Assembly: GCF_013184805.1 (NCBI RefSeq)
Contig: NZ_JAATNG010000003.1
Coordinates: 248,001-312,000 of the forward strand
Length of the DNA stretch: 64,000 nt
Reading direction: 5' to 3'
From: Pseudoruegeria sp. HB172150
GTDB taxonomy: Bacteria > Pseudomonadota > Alphaproteobacteria > Rhodobacterales > Rhodobacteraceae
The translations under genes were made by a program, and so were the position numbers. Under the pieces are notes generated by a model, which was not told where the DNA came from, did not search any database, and worked only from the letters and a program-made list of their open reading frames with translations. This document shows, in pieces, positions 20,287 through 29,327 of the stretch (position 1 is its first letter; each line of letters opens with the position of its first letter).

Positions 20287-21087
20287 TTGGATTACGATAC
20301 ACTTGTGGCGGTGATGCGGCGCCTGGCGCTGGAAGCCGGCGATGCAATTCTCGAAGTCTACAATTCCGACGATTTCGAAGTGAAATCGAAATCCGACGCC
20401 AGCCCGGTGACCGAGGCGGACGAAAAAGCCGACGCTCTGATTTCTGCCGGGCTGCGCGCGGCGTTTCCCGATGTACCGCTGGTAACCGAGGAACAGGCCG
20501 CGTCGCACGGGCAAGAGGTGTCGACTTTCCTGATCGTGGACCCGCTGGACGGCACCAAGGAATTCGTTCAGCGCCGCGGCGATTTCACCGTGAACATCGC
20601 CTATGTGGTCGACGGGGTGCCGGTGCGTGGCGTGGTCTATGCGCCGGCGAAGGAGCGGCTGTTCTATACCGGTGCCGACGGTGCGTCGGTTGAGGAAAGC
20701 GGAGACTTCGCCAAGGACGCGGCAGGGCCGGTGACGGCCATGTCAGTCTCTGATCCGGACAATTCGGCCCTGATGGTCGTTGCGTCGAAGTCCCACCGCG
20801 ATCAGGCGACAGACGACTACATCGGCAAGTACGGAGTGAAGGACATGACCTCTGCCGGGTCGTCGCTGAAGTTCTGCCTTGTCGCGACGGGGGAGGCGGA
20901 TCTGTATCCGCGCCTGGGCCGCACCATGGAATGGGACACGGCCGCTGGCGATGCCGTGTTGCGCGGTGCTGGCGGCAAGGTCGTGCGGTTCGACGACCAC
21001 AGAGACTTTACCTATGGCAAGCCCGGGTTCGAGAACCCGTTTTTCATCGCCTATGCGCCCGGCGTGGAGCTGAAGCCCGCCGAATGA
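20287..21087 (+). CDS. cysQ: 3'(2'),5'-bisphosphate nucleotidase CysQ
   Basis: 266 residues from a TTG start at 20287, chosen because AAGGAG lies 6 nt upstream; a GTG 27 nt earlier lacks a site. CysQ hydrolyses 3'-phosphoadenosine 5'-phosphate (PAP), the by-product of PAPS use, to AMP. The inositol-phosphatase-family metal motifs are present: TEEQ, DPLDGTKEF and WDTAAGDAVL. Family members can also act on inositol phosphates. The gene overlaps kdsB by ATGA. PAP removal would be relevant to the sulfotransferase-like gene 8 kb downstream, but that link is inference. Confidence 0.9.
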   Translation: MDYDTLVAVMRRLALEAGDAILEVYNSDDFEVKSKSDASPVTEADEKADALISAGLRAAFPDVPLVTEEQAASHGQEVSTFLIVDPLDGTKEFVQRRGDFTVNIAYVVDGVPVRGVVYAPAKERLFYTGADGASVEESGDFAKDAAGPVTAMSVSDPDNSALMVVASKSHRDQATDDYIGKYGVKDMTSAGSSLKFCLVATGEADLYPRLGRTMEWDTAAGDAVLRGAGGKVVRFDDHRDFTYGKPGFENPFFIAYAPGVELKPAE

Positions 21088-21884
21088 GCACGCTTGTCGT
21101 CATCCCCGCACGCTATCCGTCGACGCGCTATCCGGGAAAGCCGCTGGTGGAGCTGAAAGGCGCCACCGGTGAGAGCAAGAGCCTGATCCGGCGCACCTGG
21201 GACGCCGGGATGTCGGTGAAGGGCGTGGACAAGGTGGTCATCGCCACTGACGACGACCGCATCCGCGAGGCGGCAGAGGCGTTCGGTGCGGAGGTGGTCA
21301 TGACGTCCGGCCATTGGCGCAACGGAACGGAGCGCTGTTCCGAGGCGCTTGAGATGCTTGGCGGCGGCTACGATATCATCGTCAACCTGCAGGGCGACGC
21401 GCCGCTGACACCGCCATGGTTCGTCGAGGAACTTGTGGCGCAGCTGTCCGCGGACCCGACCGCCGAGGTCGCGACGCCGGTGCTGCGCTGCGACGGTCAG
21501 GCGCTGAACGAGTTTCTGGCCGACAGGCGCGAGGGGCGGGTCGGTGGCACAACGGCTGTCTTCGCCCATGATCGCCATGCGCTCTACTTTTCGAAGGAGG
21601 TGATCCCCTACACCTCCAAACCTTACGCCGATGATGCGGAAACGCCGGTGTTCCACCATGTCGGTGTCTACGCGTACCGTCCCGCGGCGCTCGCCGCGTA
21701 TTCCGGGCTGGCGATGGGCCCGCTGGAGGACCTGGAGGGGCTGGAGCAGCTGCGCTTTCTCGAGCACGGGCATCCTGTTCTGTGCGTGGAGGTCGAGGCG
21801 CGCGGGCAGAAATTCTGGGAACTCAACAACCCCGGCGACGTCCCGAGAATAGAGACTATGCTGGCCCAGATGGGCCTTGAATGA
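21084..21884 (+). CDS. kdsB: 3-deoxy-manno-octulosonate cytidylyltransferase (CMP-Kdo synthetase)
   Basis: 266 residues. KdsB activates Kdo with CTP to CMP-Kdo for lipopolysaccharide inner core or capsule linker synthesis. The nucleotide-binding start is VVIPARYPSTRYPGKPL; ATDDDRI and NLQGDAPL follow. It has ATGA overlaps at both ends, with cysQ and with the glycosyltransferase, so the three genes are translationally coupled. The matching Kdo-5-phosphate pathway gene kdsD lies 13 kb away beside the lpt genes. Confidence 0.95.
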   Translation: MSTLVVIPARYPSTRYPGKPLVELKGATGESKSLIRRTWDAGMSVKGVDKVVIATDDDRIREAAEAFGAEVVMTSGHWRNGTERCSEALEMLGGGYDIIVNLQGDAPLTPPWFVEELVAQLSADPTAEVATPVLRCDGQALNEFLADRREGRVGGTTAVFAHDRHALYFSKEVIPYTSKPYADDAETPVFHHVGVYAYRPAALAAYSGLAMGPLEDLEGLEQLRFLEHGHPVLCVEVEARGQKFWELNNPGDVPRIETMLAQMGLE

Positions 21885-23125
21885 CGGCACCGACAGTCAG
21901 TGTCATCGTCGTCAGCCGCCATCGTCCGGAACTCCTGCTACGCTGCCTGACCGGCATCGAGCAACTTGATTACCCGTCTTACGAAGTCATCGTCGTGGCC
22001 GATGATGAGGGGTTGGCAACCCTTTACGCCGCCGGCTTCGGCGGGCGGATCAAGTCTGTGGAATTCGATGAGCCGAACATATCCGTCGCACGAAACCTCG
22101 GGATCGCCCGCGCCGGCGGCGAGATGATCGCTTTCATCGACGATGACGCCGTGCCGGAACCTACCTGGCTGCGGCACCTCATGGGTCCGTTCGCGGACAA
22201 GACCGTTTCGGTCGCCGGCGGCTATGTGATCGGACGGAACGGCATCAGTGTTCAATACAAGGGGCGGCGCGTCGATGCGCTGGGCCGGCACCAGTCGCTG
22301 ACGATTGCCGGCGACGATCCGCAGGTGTTTGCGGGAGAGCCTGGGCTGGCGATCAAGACGGAAGGCACGAATTGCGCTTTCCGCGCCGATGCGCTGCGCA
22401 ATGTCGGCGGGTTCGATCCCGCCTTTCGCTTCTTTCACGACGACGCCGACCTGAATCTGCGTCTCGCCATCTCAGGGGCACGCACCGCCGTGGTTCCACT
22501 GGCTCAGGTGCATCACGGCTTCGCGGCGTCGGAAAGGCGAATGGCGAACCGGATGCCGCGCACCTTGCACGATGTTGGGGCGAGTCAGATGATCCTGCTG
22601 CGAAAACATGCGTCTGCCTCGCAAGTTGAGGCCGCGACCGAATCGTTGCGCCGGGAACAGCGCGTTCGATTGCTGCGGTTCATGGTGGCTGGACTGTGTG
22701 TGCCGGGCGATGTCGGGCGTCTGATGCAAAGCCTCGAAGAGGGGATCGCCGCGGGATGGCAGCGAAAGATTGCTGCGGCGCAGCAAAAAATCGTGACAAC
22801 CGAGGGATTTGCCGGCTTCGAACCGCGCCGACCATTCCGGGGAAGCCGAGTTCTTGCAGGCAAAGCGGAAAGACGCCGCCGTTTGAAAAAGGAGGCAGTG
22901 AACCTTGTCGCGGCAGGAAACAGAGTTACAGTCTATCAATTAACCAGAACATCATTCTACCATAAGGTGTATTTCGAAAAGCTGGGATATTGGGTTCAAA
23001 CGGGTGGAATATACGGCCGCTCGGCCCGCAGCGATCCACTCTTCCGGTGGTTCAAAGCAACAGATCGCGTCGCGGTTGAGGCGAATCGTGTTCGAAATGT
23101 CCGCGAAAATGCCGCAGACGCATAA
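21881..23125 (+). CDS. Family 2 glycosyltransferase
   Basis: 414 residues. The N-terminal ~230 residues form a GT2 (GT-A fold) domain: VSVIVVSRHRPELLLRCL, the metal-binding IDDDAVPE, and RFFHDDADLNLRL, with a likely catalytic acidic pair. The C-terminal ~170 residues are basic and helical with no recognised domain (EGIAAGWQRKIAAAQQK, KAERRRRLKKEA). The last third is visibly more AT-rich than the rest. It is coupled to kdsB by an ATGA overlap, so it probably adds a sugar in LPS core or a Kdo-linked polysaccharide; donor and acceptor are unknown. Confidence 0.85.
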   Translation: MTAPTVSVIVVSRHRPELLLRCLTGIEQLDYPSYEVIVVADDEGLATLYAAGFGGRIKSVEFDEPNISVARNLGIARAGGEMIAFIDDDAVPEPTWLRHLMGPFADKTVSVAGGYVIGRNGISVQYKGRRVDALGRHQSLTIAGDDPQVFAGEPGLAIKTEGTNCAFRADALRNVGGFDPAFRFFHDDADLNLRLAISGARTAVVPLAQVHHGFAASERRMANRMPRTLHDVGASQMILLRKHASASQVEAATESLRREQRVRLLRFMVAGLCVPGDVGRLMQSLEEGIAAGWQRKIAAAQQKIVTTEGFAGFEPRRPFRGSRVLAGKAERRRRLKKEAVNLVAAGNRVTVYQLTRTSFYHKVYFEKLGYWVQTGGIYGRSARSDPLFRWFKATDRVAVEANRVRNVRENAADA

Positions 23126-23249
23126 ATGTTGAACAGGAGGCGAAAATCCTTGAACGGCGTCGGCGAAAACCCGCAGGGTGTGGTACCATCCCGGAAGACA
23201 ATGCTGCGGCTGCATGATAGGCGTCGGGCAAACAACCTGAGGTGAAGCT

Positions 23250-24146
23250 ATGGCACGTAAGGTAACGAAAGCAGTCTTCCCGGTCGCAGGCCTGGGAACG
23301 CGCTTTCTTCCCGCGACGAAATCGATTCCGAAAGAGATCATGACGCTGGTCGACCGGCCGCTGATCCAATACGCGATCGACGAAGCCCGCGCGGCTGGGA
23401 TCAAGGAATTCATCTTCGTCACCTCCCGCGGCAAGAGCGCGCTGGAGGACTACTTCGACCACGCTCCCGAGCTTGAGACGTCGCTGCGCAAGAAGGGCAA
23501 GGACGACCTGCTTGAGGTGCTCAAGGATACGAATATGGATTCGGGCGCGATCGCCTATATCCGCCAGCACAAGGCGCTGGGTCTGGGCCACGCGGTCTGG
23601 TGCGCACGCCGTCTGATATCTCCGAACGAGCCCTTCGCGGTTCTGCTACCGGATGACGTGATCGCGGCGGAAACGCCCTGTCTGCAGCAGATGACCGAAG
23701 CCTACGAGGAGACCGGCGGCTGCATGGTCGCCGCAATGGAAGTTCCGCCCGAAAAGGCCTCTGCCTACGGTCTGCTGAAGGTGTCGCAGGATATCGGCCA
23801 GAAGGTGAAGGTTGCCGGCATGGTCGAAAAGCCGAAGCCGGAAGATGCCCCGTCGAATCTGGCGGTGATCGGGCGCTACATCCTGAACAACAAGGTGCTG
23901 CAGAACCTGAACAAGATGAAGGGCGGCGCCGGCGGCGAGATCCAGCTGACCGACGCGATTGCGCAGGAAATCGAACAGGGCCGCGATGTCTGGGGCTACC
24001 GCTTCCGCGGGCAGCGGTTCGACTGTGGTTCCAAGGCGGGCTTCCTGCAGGCGACCGTGGCCTTTGGTCTGTCGCGCCCGGAGCTTCAGGAAGAATTCAG
24101 CGAGTACCTGAACGAGCTGATCTCGGTCCAGCGAGCCGCACAATAA
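23250..24146 (+). CDS. galU: UTP-glucose-1-phosphate uridylyltransferase
   Basis: 298 residues. GalU makes UDP-glucose for exopolysaccharide, LPS and osmolyte synthesis. Motifs: GLGTRFLPATKSIPKE near residue 11, ending in the catalytic Lys region; DRPLIQYAIDEA; LGLGHAVWCA; VLLPDDVI; and VEKPKPEDAPSNLA. The start ATG at 23250 follows TGAGGTG. It is followed 22 nt later by galE, so the pair makes UDP-glucose and then UDP-galactose. Confidence 0.96.
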   Translation: MARKVTKAVFPVAGLGTRFLPATKSIPKEIMTLVDRPLIQYAIDEARAAGIKEFIFVTSRGKSALEDYFDHAPELETSLRKKGKDDLLEVLKDTNMDSGAIAYIRQHKALGLGHAVWCARRLISPNEPFAVLLPDDVIAAETPCLQQMTEAYEETGGCMVAAMEVPPEKASAYGLLKVSQDIGQKVKVAGMVEKPKPEDAPSNLAVIGRYILNNKVLQNLNKMKGGAGGEIQLTDAIAQEIEQGRDVWGYRFRGQRFDCGSKAGFLQATVAFGLSRPELQEEFSEYLNELISVQRAAQ

Positions 24147-24168
24147 ACGGAAAGAAGGCCGCCGCCCG

Positions 24169-25152
24169 ATGAAGAACGTTCTGGTCACGGGCGGCGCCGG
24201 CTATATCGGCTCGCACGCGTGCAAGGTGCTGAAGGCGGCGGGCTATATGCCCGTCACCTATGACAACCTGTCCACCGGCTGGTCCGATGCCGTGAAGTTC
24301 GGGCCGTTCGAGCAGGGCGACCTGTCGGACCGGGCGCGGCTGGATGAAGTCTTCGCGAAACACCAGCCGGTCGCGGTGATGCATTTCGCGGCCTTCAGCC
24401 AGGTCGGCGAGAGCATGCGCGATCCTGGTATGTACTGGCGCAACAACGTGGTCGGCTCGCTGACGCTGGTCGAGGCGGCGGTGGCGGCAGGGTGCCTGGA
24501 TTTCGTGTTCAGCTCGACCTGCGCGACCTATGGCGATCAGGACGGGGTGGTTCTGGACGAGGACACGCCGCAGGTGCCGATCAACGCCTACGGGGCGTCG
24601 AAGAAGGCGGTGGAGGAGATCCTGTCGAATTTCGGGGAGAGCCACGGGCTGCGCTCGGTGATCTTCCGGTATTTCAACGTGGCGGGGGCGGATCCGGACG
24701 GCGAGGTGGGCGAGTTCCACCAGCCCGAGACGCACCTGATCCCGCTGATGCTGGATGCGATCGACGGGAAGCGGGCGGGGCTGACCGTTTTCGGGACCGA
24801 TTACGATACACCGGACGGGACCTGCATCCGGGATTATGTCCACGTGATGGATCTGGTTGATGCCCATGTGGCGGGGGTCGAGTGGCTGGCCGCCGGGAAG
24901 GGCAGCCGGGTGTTCAACCTGGGGACCGGGACGGGATTCTCGGTGCTGGAGGTGATCGAGCACAGCCGGGCGGTGACCAATCGCGAGGTGCCCTACGAGG
25001 TGGGCGCGCGGCGGCCCGGGGACTGCGTGAAGCTGGTGTCGGGCTCGGTCCGGGCCGGGCAGGAGCTGGGCTGGAAGCCGGAGAGATCGACGCTGGAATC
25101 GATGATCACGGATGCCTGGCGGTGGCATCAGAACGGGCATTATGACGGGTGA
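24169..25152 (+). CDS. galE: UDP-glucose 4-epimerase
   Basis: 327 residues. GalE interconverts UDP-glucose and UDP-galactose with tightly bound NAD. Extended-SDR signatures: VTGGAGYIGSHA at the N-terminus, SSTCATYGDQ, the catalytic YGASKKA, and FRYFNVAGADPDG; the C-terminal KPERSTLESMI is normal. Start ATG at 24169. Oddity: glycine codons are mostly GGC in the first ~140 codons and mostly GGG afterwards, with a parallel CGC to CGG drift for arginine. The gene ends 6 nt before a 20-bp perfect palindrome that may act as a terminator. Confidence 0.96.
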   Translation: MKNVLVTGGAGYIGSHACKVLKAAGYMPVTYDNLSTGWSDAVKFGPFEQGDLSDRARLDEVFAKHQPVAVMHFAAFSQVGESMRDPGMYWRNNVVGSLTLVEAAVAAGCLDFVFSSTCATYGDQDGVVLDEDTPQVPINAYGASKKAVEEILSNFGESHGLRSVIFRYFNVAGADPDGEVGEFHQPETHLIPLMLDAIDGKRAGLTVFGTDYDTPDGTCIRDYVHVMDLVDAHVAGVEWLAAGKGSRVFNLGTGTGFSVLEVIEHSRAVTNREVPYEVGARRPGDCVKLVSGSVRAGQELGWKPERSTLESMITDAWRWHQNGHYDG

Positions 25153-25157
25153 TTCAG

Positions 25158-25177
25158 GGCGTCCCCATGGGGACGCC
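25158..25177 (+). terminator. Palindromic hairpin after galE
   Basis: Perfect 20-bp palindrome GGCGTCCCCATGGGGACGCC (9-bp stem, 2-nt centre) six bases after the galE stop. There is no T-tract, so it may be an RNA-stabilising or weak termination structure. Confidence 0.45.
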
Positions 25178-25241
25178 TCGCAAGCCTCTGTAATCGTTAC
25201 ATTAAAGTTCTAACTCGATTTTAACCCTGGCTGGCAGGGGA

Positions 25242-25305
25242 GGGGGGCTGTCTGCCCCCCGCTTGCCTGTGGCAAGCCCCCCCCGAGGATATTTTCGACC
25301 AGAAG
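25242..25305. repeat. Rhodobacterales-type intergenic element (double hairpin plus GAGGATATTTT box)
   Basis: Two tight hairpins in tandem: GGGGGGC/GCCCCCC (25242-25248, 25254-25260, loop tgtct) and GCTTGCC/GGCAAGC (25261-25267, 25271-25277, loop tgt). They are followed by a C8 run and CGAGGATATTTTCGACCAGA. I recall this arrangement as a common intergenic sequence in Rhodobacteraceae genomes; copy number in this genome cannot be counted from one window. It directly precedes the start of the next glycosyltransferase gene. Confidence 0.6.
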
Positions 25306-25309
25306 AAGA

Positions 25310-26572
25310 ATGGACGGGAATCACGGGGCGGGCTGGAGTAGGTTTGCCGCGATGGGATGGATGGACGGTGCGCCTGCGAGATGCCTTGACCTGACGCGGC
25401 TGGTGTCGCGACTGGGGCGCGGGGCGTGGACCGGGGTGGACCGGGTGGAACTGGCCTATCTGCGGCACCTGGCAGGCGAAGAGGTGCCGCTGTACCTGCT
25501 GGTGCGGACGAGCCTGGGGTTCGTGCTGGTCGCGCCGGACCGGACGGCGGACGTGCTGGCGCGGCTGGAGGGGCACGCGGACTGGGGGACGCCGGACCTC
25601 ATCGGACACCTGTCGCGCAGGGCGCATCCGCTGAAGCGGCGGGCGGTGGCGGACCTGCGGCGGTTCGCCGTGGCGCGGTGCCTGCGCGGCGGGCTGGCGC
25701 GGATGCTGGCGCGGCAGGTCCCCGCGGGCACCGTCTATTTCAATGTCGGGCACAGCGACCTGAGCGAAGAGGTGCTGGCGGCGTGGAAGGCGCTGCCGGG
25801 CGGGCGCATCGTGGCGATGGTGCATGATACCATCCCGCTGGATTATCCGGAGTACCAGCGCGCCGGGATGGTGGAGGCGTTTCTCGGCAAGCTGCGGCGG
25901 CTGTCGGTGCGGGCGGACCTTATCGTCTGTTCCACGGACGTGGTGCGGAACGACATCGCACGCTGGATGGCGCCGATGGGGCGGGTGCCGCCGGCCGTGG
26001 TGGCGCATCTGGGGGTGGAGGTACCCGAACCCGGATCGCTGCCGCCAGAGCTGGAGTTTGACCGGCCCTATTTTGTGACCGTGGGAACGATCGAACCGCG
26101 GAAGGACCACGCTCTGTTGCTGGACGTGTGGGAAAGCCTTGGCGAGGACGCGCCATTCCTGGTCATCGCGGGGCGGCGCGGGTGGCGGAACGAGCAGCTT
26201 TTCCAAAGGTTAGAGACGTCCAGTGTCGTCAATCGAACCGTGTTCGAACGCGGTGACCTGGATGACGAAACACTGGCCGCGCTGTTGCTGCGATCGGCCG
26301 GATTGCTGTTCCCGAGTTTTTCAGAGGGTTTCGGGTTGCCGGTCCTGGAGGCTACCGCTCTGAATGTGCCTGTTTTGACACGGAAATTGCCTGTTTACAC
26401 CGAGGTTCTGGGCGACATACCCGTTTACGTGGAGTCGGGCGATGTGTATTCATGGAAATCAAGCATAATACGCTTGGCAGTGGGAATTCAGGCAGGACAG
26501 AGACGGATCGCCGAGGCTCCGCGCGTTCCGACGTGGCAGGAACACTTCAACCGGGTATTGAACGCGGTATGA
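25310..26572 (+). CDS. Family 4-type glycosyltransferase
   Basis: 420 residues. The C-terminal half has the GT-B retaining signature: VTVGTIEPRKDH, IAGRRGW, then PSFSEGFGLPVLEA with the E-x7-E motif, which binds the nucleotide-sugar donor. The N-terminal half (DLTRLVSRLGRGAWTGVDRVE, VHDTIPLDYPEYQ) is typical of mannosyl/rhamnosyl-type group 1 transferases. Start ATG at 25310 has only a purine-rich stretch upstream; ATG at 25352 (MGWMDGAP) is an alternative. Codon use is strongly biased to GGG and CGG until about residue 280, then relaxes. First gene of a plus-strand glycan block running to 30785. Confidence 0.85.
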   Translation: MDGNHGAGWSRFAAMGWMDGAPARCLDLTRLVSRLGRGAWTGVDRVELAYLRHLAGEEVPLYLLVRTSLGFVLVAPDRTADVLARLEGHADWGTPDLIGHLSRRAHPLKRRAVADLRRFAVARCLRGGLARMLARQVPAGTVYFNVGHSDLSEEVLAAWKALPGGRIVAMVHDTIPLDYPEYQRAGMVEAFLGKLRRLSVRADLIVCSTDVVRNDIARWMAPMGRVPPAVVAHLGVEVPEPGSLPPELEFDRPYFVTVGTIEPRKDHALLLDVWESLGEDAPFLVIAGRRGWRNEQLFQRLETSSVVNRTVFERGDLDDETLAALLLRSAGLLFPSFSEGFGLPVLEATALNVPVLTRKLPVYTEVLGDIPVYVESGDVYSWKSSIIRLAVGIQAGQRRIAEAPRVPTWQEHFNRVLNAV

Positions 26573-26618
26573 TGCGCGGGCCATAAGAGCGAACCGAGCC
26601 TCTGCTGAAGGGGACGTA

Positions 26619-27629
26619 TTGGGTGCCTTGAGGTCATATCGGCTGAGGCTTCAGCGTAAACGCTGGCGTATTCGTGCGTTCCGCAAGAGACGCGAACTGC
26701 ACTGCATTGCGGACCGGACAAGGCAGATCGGACCCGGTGATGTTCTGGTATTCTCGACATTGCGGAACGAGAAGATCCGGCTGGAATATTTCCTGAAGTA
26801 CTATCGGCGGCTTGGCGTCAACCACTTCGTGATGGTCGACAACGACAGCGACGACGGCGGCCGCGAATACCTGGCCGATCAGCCTGACGTATCCCTGTGG
26901 CACAGTACGGCAAGCTACAAGCGTGCCCGGTTCGGGATCGATTGGCTGAACTGGCTGCAATGGCAGCACGGGCACGGCCACTGGTGTCTGAACGTCGATC
27001 CGGACGAGTTTTTCGTCTACCCGTTCTGTGACACGCGGCCGATACGGGCGCTGACCGACTGGCTGGATGCCTCCTCGATCAAGTCTTTCAGCGCGATGCT
27101 GCTGGACATGTACCCGAAGGGGCGGCTGGACGGGTTTCCCTATGTCGAGGGGCAGGACCCGTTCGAGATCGCGAGCTGGTTCGACAGCGGCAATTACACG
27201 ATTTCCAAGAACCACCAGTTTGGCAATCTGTGGATCCAGGGCGGGCCGCGTGCGCGTGCGTTCTTTCCCGACAATCCGGACCGGGCCCCGGCGCTGAACA
27301 AGATCCCGCTGGTGAAATGGCACCGGCAATATGCCTATGTCAGTTCCACGCACATGCTGCTGCCCCGCGGGCTGAATGCCGTGTACGACGAGTGGGGCGG
27401 CGAGAAAGCGTCTGGCGTGCTGCTGCATGCAAAGTTCCTGGATACGTTCAGCGTGAAGGCGGAAGAGGAGTTGGAGCGGCGCCAGCATTATGCGCGGAGC
27501 CACGAGTACAAAGCCTATGCAAGGCGGCTGCAGAAGGACCCGGACCTGTGGTGCAACTGGTCCGAGAAATACATCAACTGGCGGCAGCTTGAGATCCTGG
27601 GGCTGATGTCGAAGGGGAACTGGGCGTGA
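26619..27629 (+). CDS. Family 2-like glycosyltransferase (Glyco_tranf_2_4 type)
   Basis: 336 residues from a TTG start at 26619 with AAGGGGA just upstream. The signatures fit the Pfam Glyco_tranf_2_4 group: LVFSTLRNEKIRLEYFLKYY, then FVMVDNDSDDGG, and the metal-binding NVDPDEFFVYP. The region WHRQYAYVSSTH is also typical. The basic N-terminus (YRLRLQRKRWRIRAFRKRR) has no signal peptide, so action at the cytoplasmic face is likely. It overlaps the downstream GT14/DUF5927 gene by 4 nt (GTGA). Sugar specificity is unknown. Confidence 0.85.
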   Translation: MGALRSYRLRLQRKRWRIRAFRKRRELHCIADRTRQIGPGDVLVFSTLRNEKIRLEYFLKYYRRLGVNHFVMVDNDSDDGGREYLADQPDVSLWHSTASYKRARFGIDWLNWLQWQHGHGHWCLNVDPDEFFVYPFCDTRPIRALTDWLDASSIKSFSAMLLDMYPKGRLDGFPYVEGQDPFEIASWFDSGNYTISKNHQFGNLWIQGGPRARAFFPDNPDRAPALNKIPLVKWHRQYAYVSSTHMLLPRGLNAVYDEWGGEKASGVLLHAKFLDTFSVKAEEELERRQHYARSHEYKAYARRLQKDPDLWCNWSEKYINWRQLEILGLMSKGNWA

Positions 27630-29326
27630 CGGTGGGAATCGTCATGCTGTGCCACGATGCCCTGGACCGGGCGGAACAGGTGGCGCGGCACTGGTCCGCG
27701 CATGGATGTCCGGTGGTGATCCATGTCGACAAGAAGGTGAAGCGCGACGCGCATGACGCCTTCGTCAAGAGCCTGTCCCGGATTGAGAACGTGCGATTTT
27801 CCGAGCGGCACCGCTGTGAGTGGGGGACATGGTCGCTGGTGGCGGCATCGCAATCGGCCTCGGAGCTGATGCTGCGGGACTTTCCCGAGGTTCGGCACGT
27901 GTTCCTGGCATCGGGATCCTGCCTGCCGTTGCGGCCGGTCGAGGAGCTGAAACAGTTCCTGGCGGAGCGGCCGCTGACGAACTTCATCGAGTCGGTGACG
28001 ACGGAGGATGTGCCCTGGACAGTGGGCGGGCTGAGCCTTGAGCGGTTCACGCTGCGGTTCCCGTTCTCGTGGAAGCGGCGGCGGAAGCTGTTCGATGCCT
28101 ATGTTCTGCTGCAGCGGCGGGTCGGGTTCCGGCGGAAGATCCCGGACGGGCTTGAGCCGCATCTGGGCAGCCAGTGGTGGTGTCTGACACGATCAACCCT
28201 GCAGGCGATCCTGGAAGATCCGGAGCGGCCGGTCCACGATGCCTATTTCAAGAAGGTCTGGATCCCGGACGAGAGCTATTACCAGACGCTTGTGCGTCTC
28301 TATTCCGGGGATATCGAAAGCCGGTCGCTGACACTGTCGAAATTCGATTTCCAGGGCAAGCCACATATCTTCTACGACGATCACCTGCAGCTGCTGCGGC
28401 GATCGAACTGTTTCGTCGCGCGGAAGATCTGGCCGCGGGCGAACCGGCTTTACGATACCTTCCTGGCGCCGAAGGAAGGCGAGCCGGGGACGGCGGAACC
28501 GAACCCGGGCAAGATCGACCGGATCTTCGCCAAGGCGGTAGAGCGGCGGACGCGGGGGCGGTCCGGGCTTTACATGCAGAGCCGGTTTCCGAATTCGGGC
28601 TGGGAGAACGGGACGACCTGCGCGCCCTATTCGGTGTTCGAGGGGTTCGCGGACCTTTTCGAGGATTTCGAGGGCTGGCTGGGCAAGATGGTGGGCGCGC
28701 GGGTGCACGGGCCGCTTTACGCGCCGGACCGGGCGCATTTCGCCGGGGGGCAGGCACATTATGCGGGAGCGTTGTCGGATTGCGCGACATTGCGGAACTA
28801 CAATCCGGTGGCGTTTCTGACCAACCTCGTCTGGAACACGCGGGGCGAGCGGCAGTGCTTTCAGTTCGGGCCGCGCGACAACCAGGAGCCGTCCTGGTTC
28901 ATGGCGACGGATTCGAACGCGCAGATTTCGGTGGTGACGGGGGCGTGGGCGGTGCCGCTGTTCCATTCGAAACGCAACTTTTCCGAAGTGCGGAAGGAGG
29001 CGGCGCGCTTGCAGAAGATCGAGGTCGAGCATCTGGAGATCCTGCGGTCGCCCTATACCAAGGCGCGGGTGCGGGTCTGGACGATGGCTGATTTCGTGGA
29101 AAGTCCGATGGAGCCGCTGCAGACGATCATCGACGAGATCGGGCTGCGGCATCCGCGGCGGCTGACGGAGGTGCCGAGAATGGTGGATCTGAAGGGGTTC
29201 GGGCAGTTCCTGCAGAACCTGAAGAACCAGGGGATGCAGCCCCACGTGATGGGTGATTTCCCGGTGACGGACAGGGGTGACGGCGCGCCGGACACGCCGC
29301 GCAAGCCCTACCTGGTGAAGCAGTAG
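27626..29326 (+). CDS. Beta-1,6-N-acetylglucosaminyltransferase-like protein with DUF5927
   Basis: 566 residues, GTG start overlapping the previous stop. The N-terminal ~260 residues resemble the core-2/I-branching (GT14) fold: IVMLCHDALDRAEQVARHW, VVIHVDKKVK, FLASGSCLPLRP, GSQWWCLTR and WIPDESYYQTL. The C-terminal ~280 residues match what I know as DUF5927, a domain described mainly in Rhodobacteraceae (NSGWENGTTCAPYSVFEGF, WNTRGERQCFQFGPRDNQEP). The assignment of the DUF is from memory. The pairing with a sulfotransferase-like gene 1 nt downstream suggests a sulfated surface glycan. Confidence 0.82.
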   Translation: MTVGIVMLCHDALDRAEQVARHWSAHGCPVVIHVDKKVKRDAHDAFVKSLSRIENVRFSERHRCEWGTWSLVAASQSASELMLRDFPEVRHVFLASGSCLPLRPVEELKQFLAERPLTNFIESVTTEDVPWTVGGLSLERFTLRFPFSWKRRRKLFDAYVLLQRRVGFRRKIPDGLEPHLGSQWWCLTRSTLQAILEDPERPVHDAYFKKVWIPDESYYQTLVRLYSGDIESRSLTLSKFDFQGKPHIFYDDHLQLLRRSNCFVARKIWPRANRLYDTFLAPKEGEPGTAEPNPGKIDRIFAKAVERRTRGRSGLYMQSRFPNSGWENGTTCAPYSVFEGFADLFEDFEGWLGKMVGARVHGPLYAPDRAHFAGGQAHYAGALSDCATLRNYNPVAFLTNLVWNTRGERQCFQFGPRDNQEPSWFMATDSNAQISVVTGAWAVPLFHSKRNFSEVRKEAARLQKIEVEHLEILRSPYTKARVRVWTMADFVESPMEPLQTIIDEIGLRHPRRLTEVPRMVDLKGFGQFLQNLKNQGMQPHVMGDFPVTDRGDGAPDTPRKPYLVKQ

Positions 29327-29327
29327 C

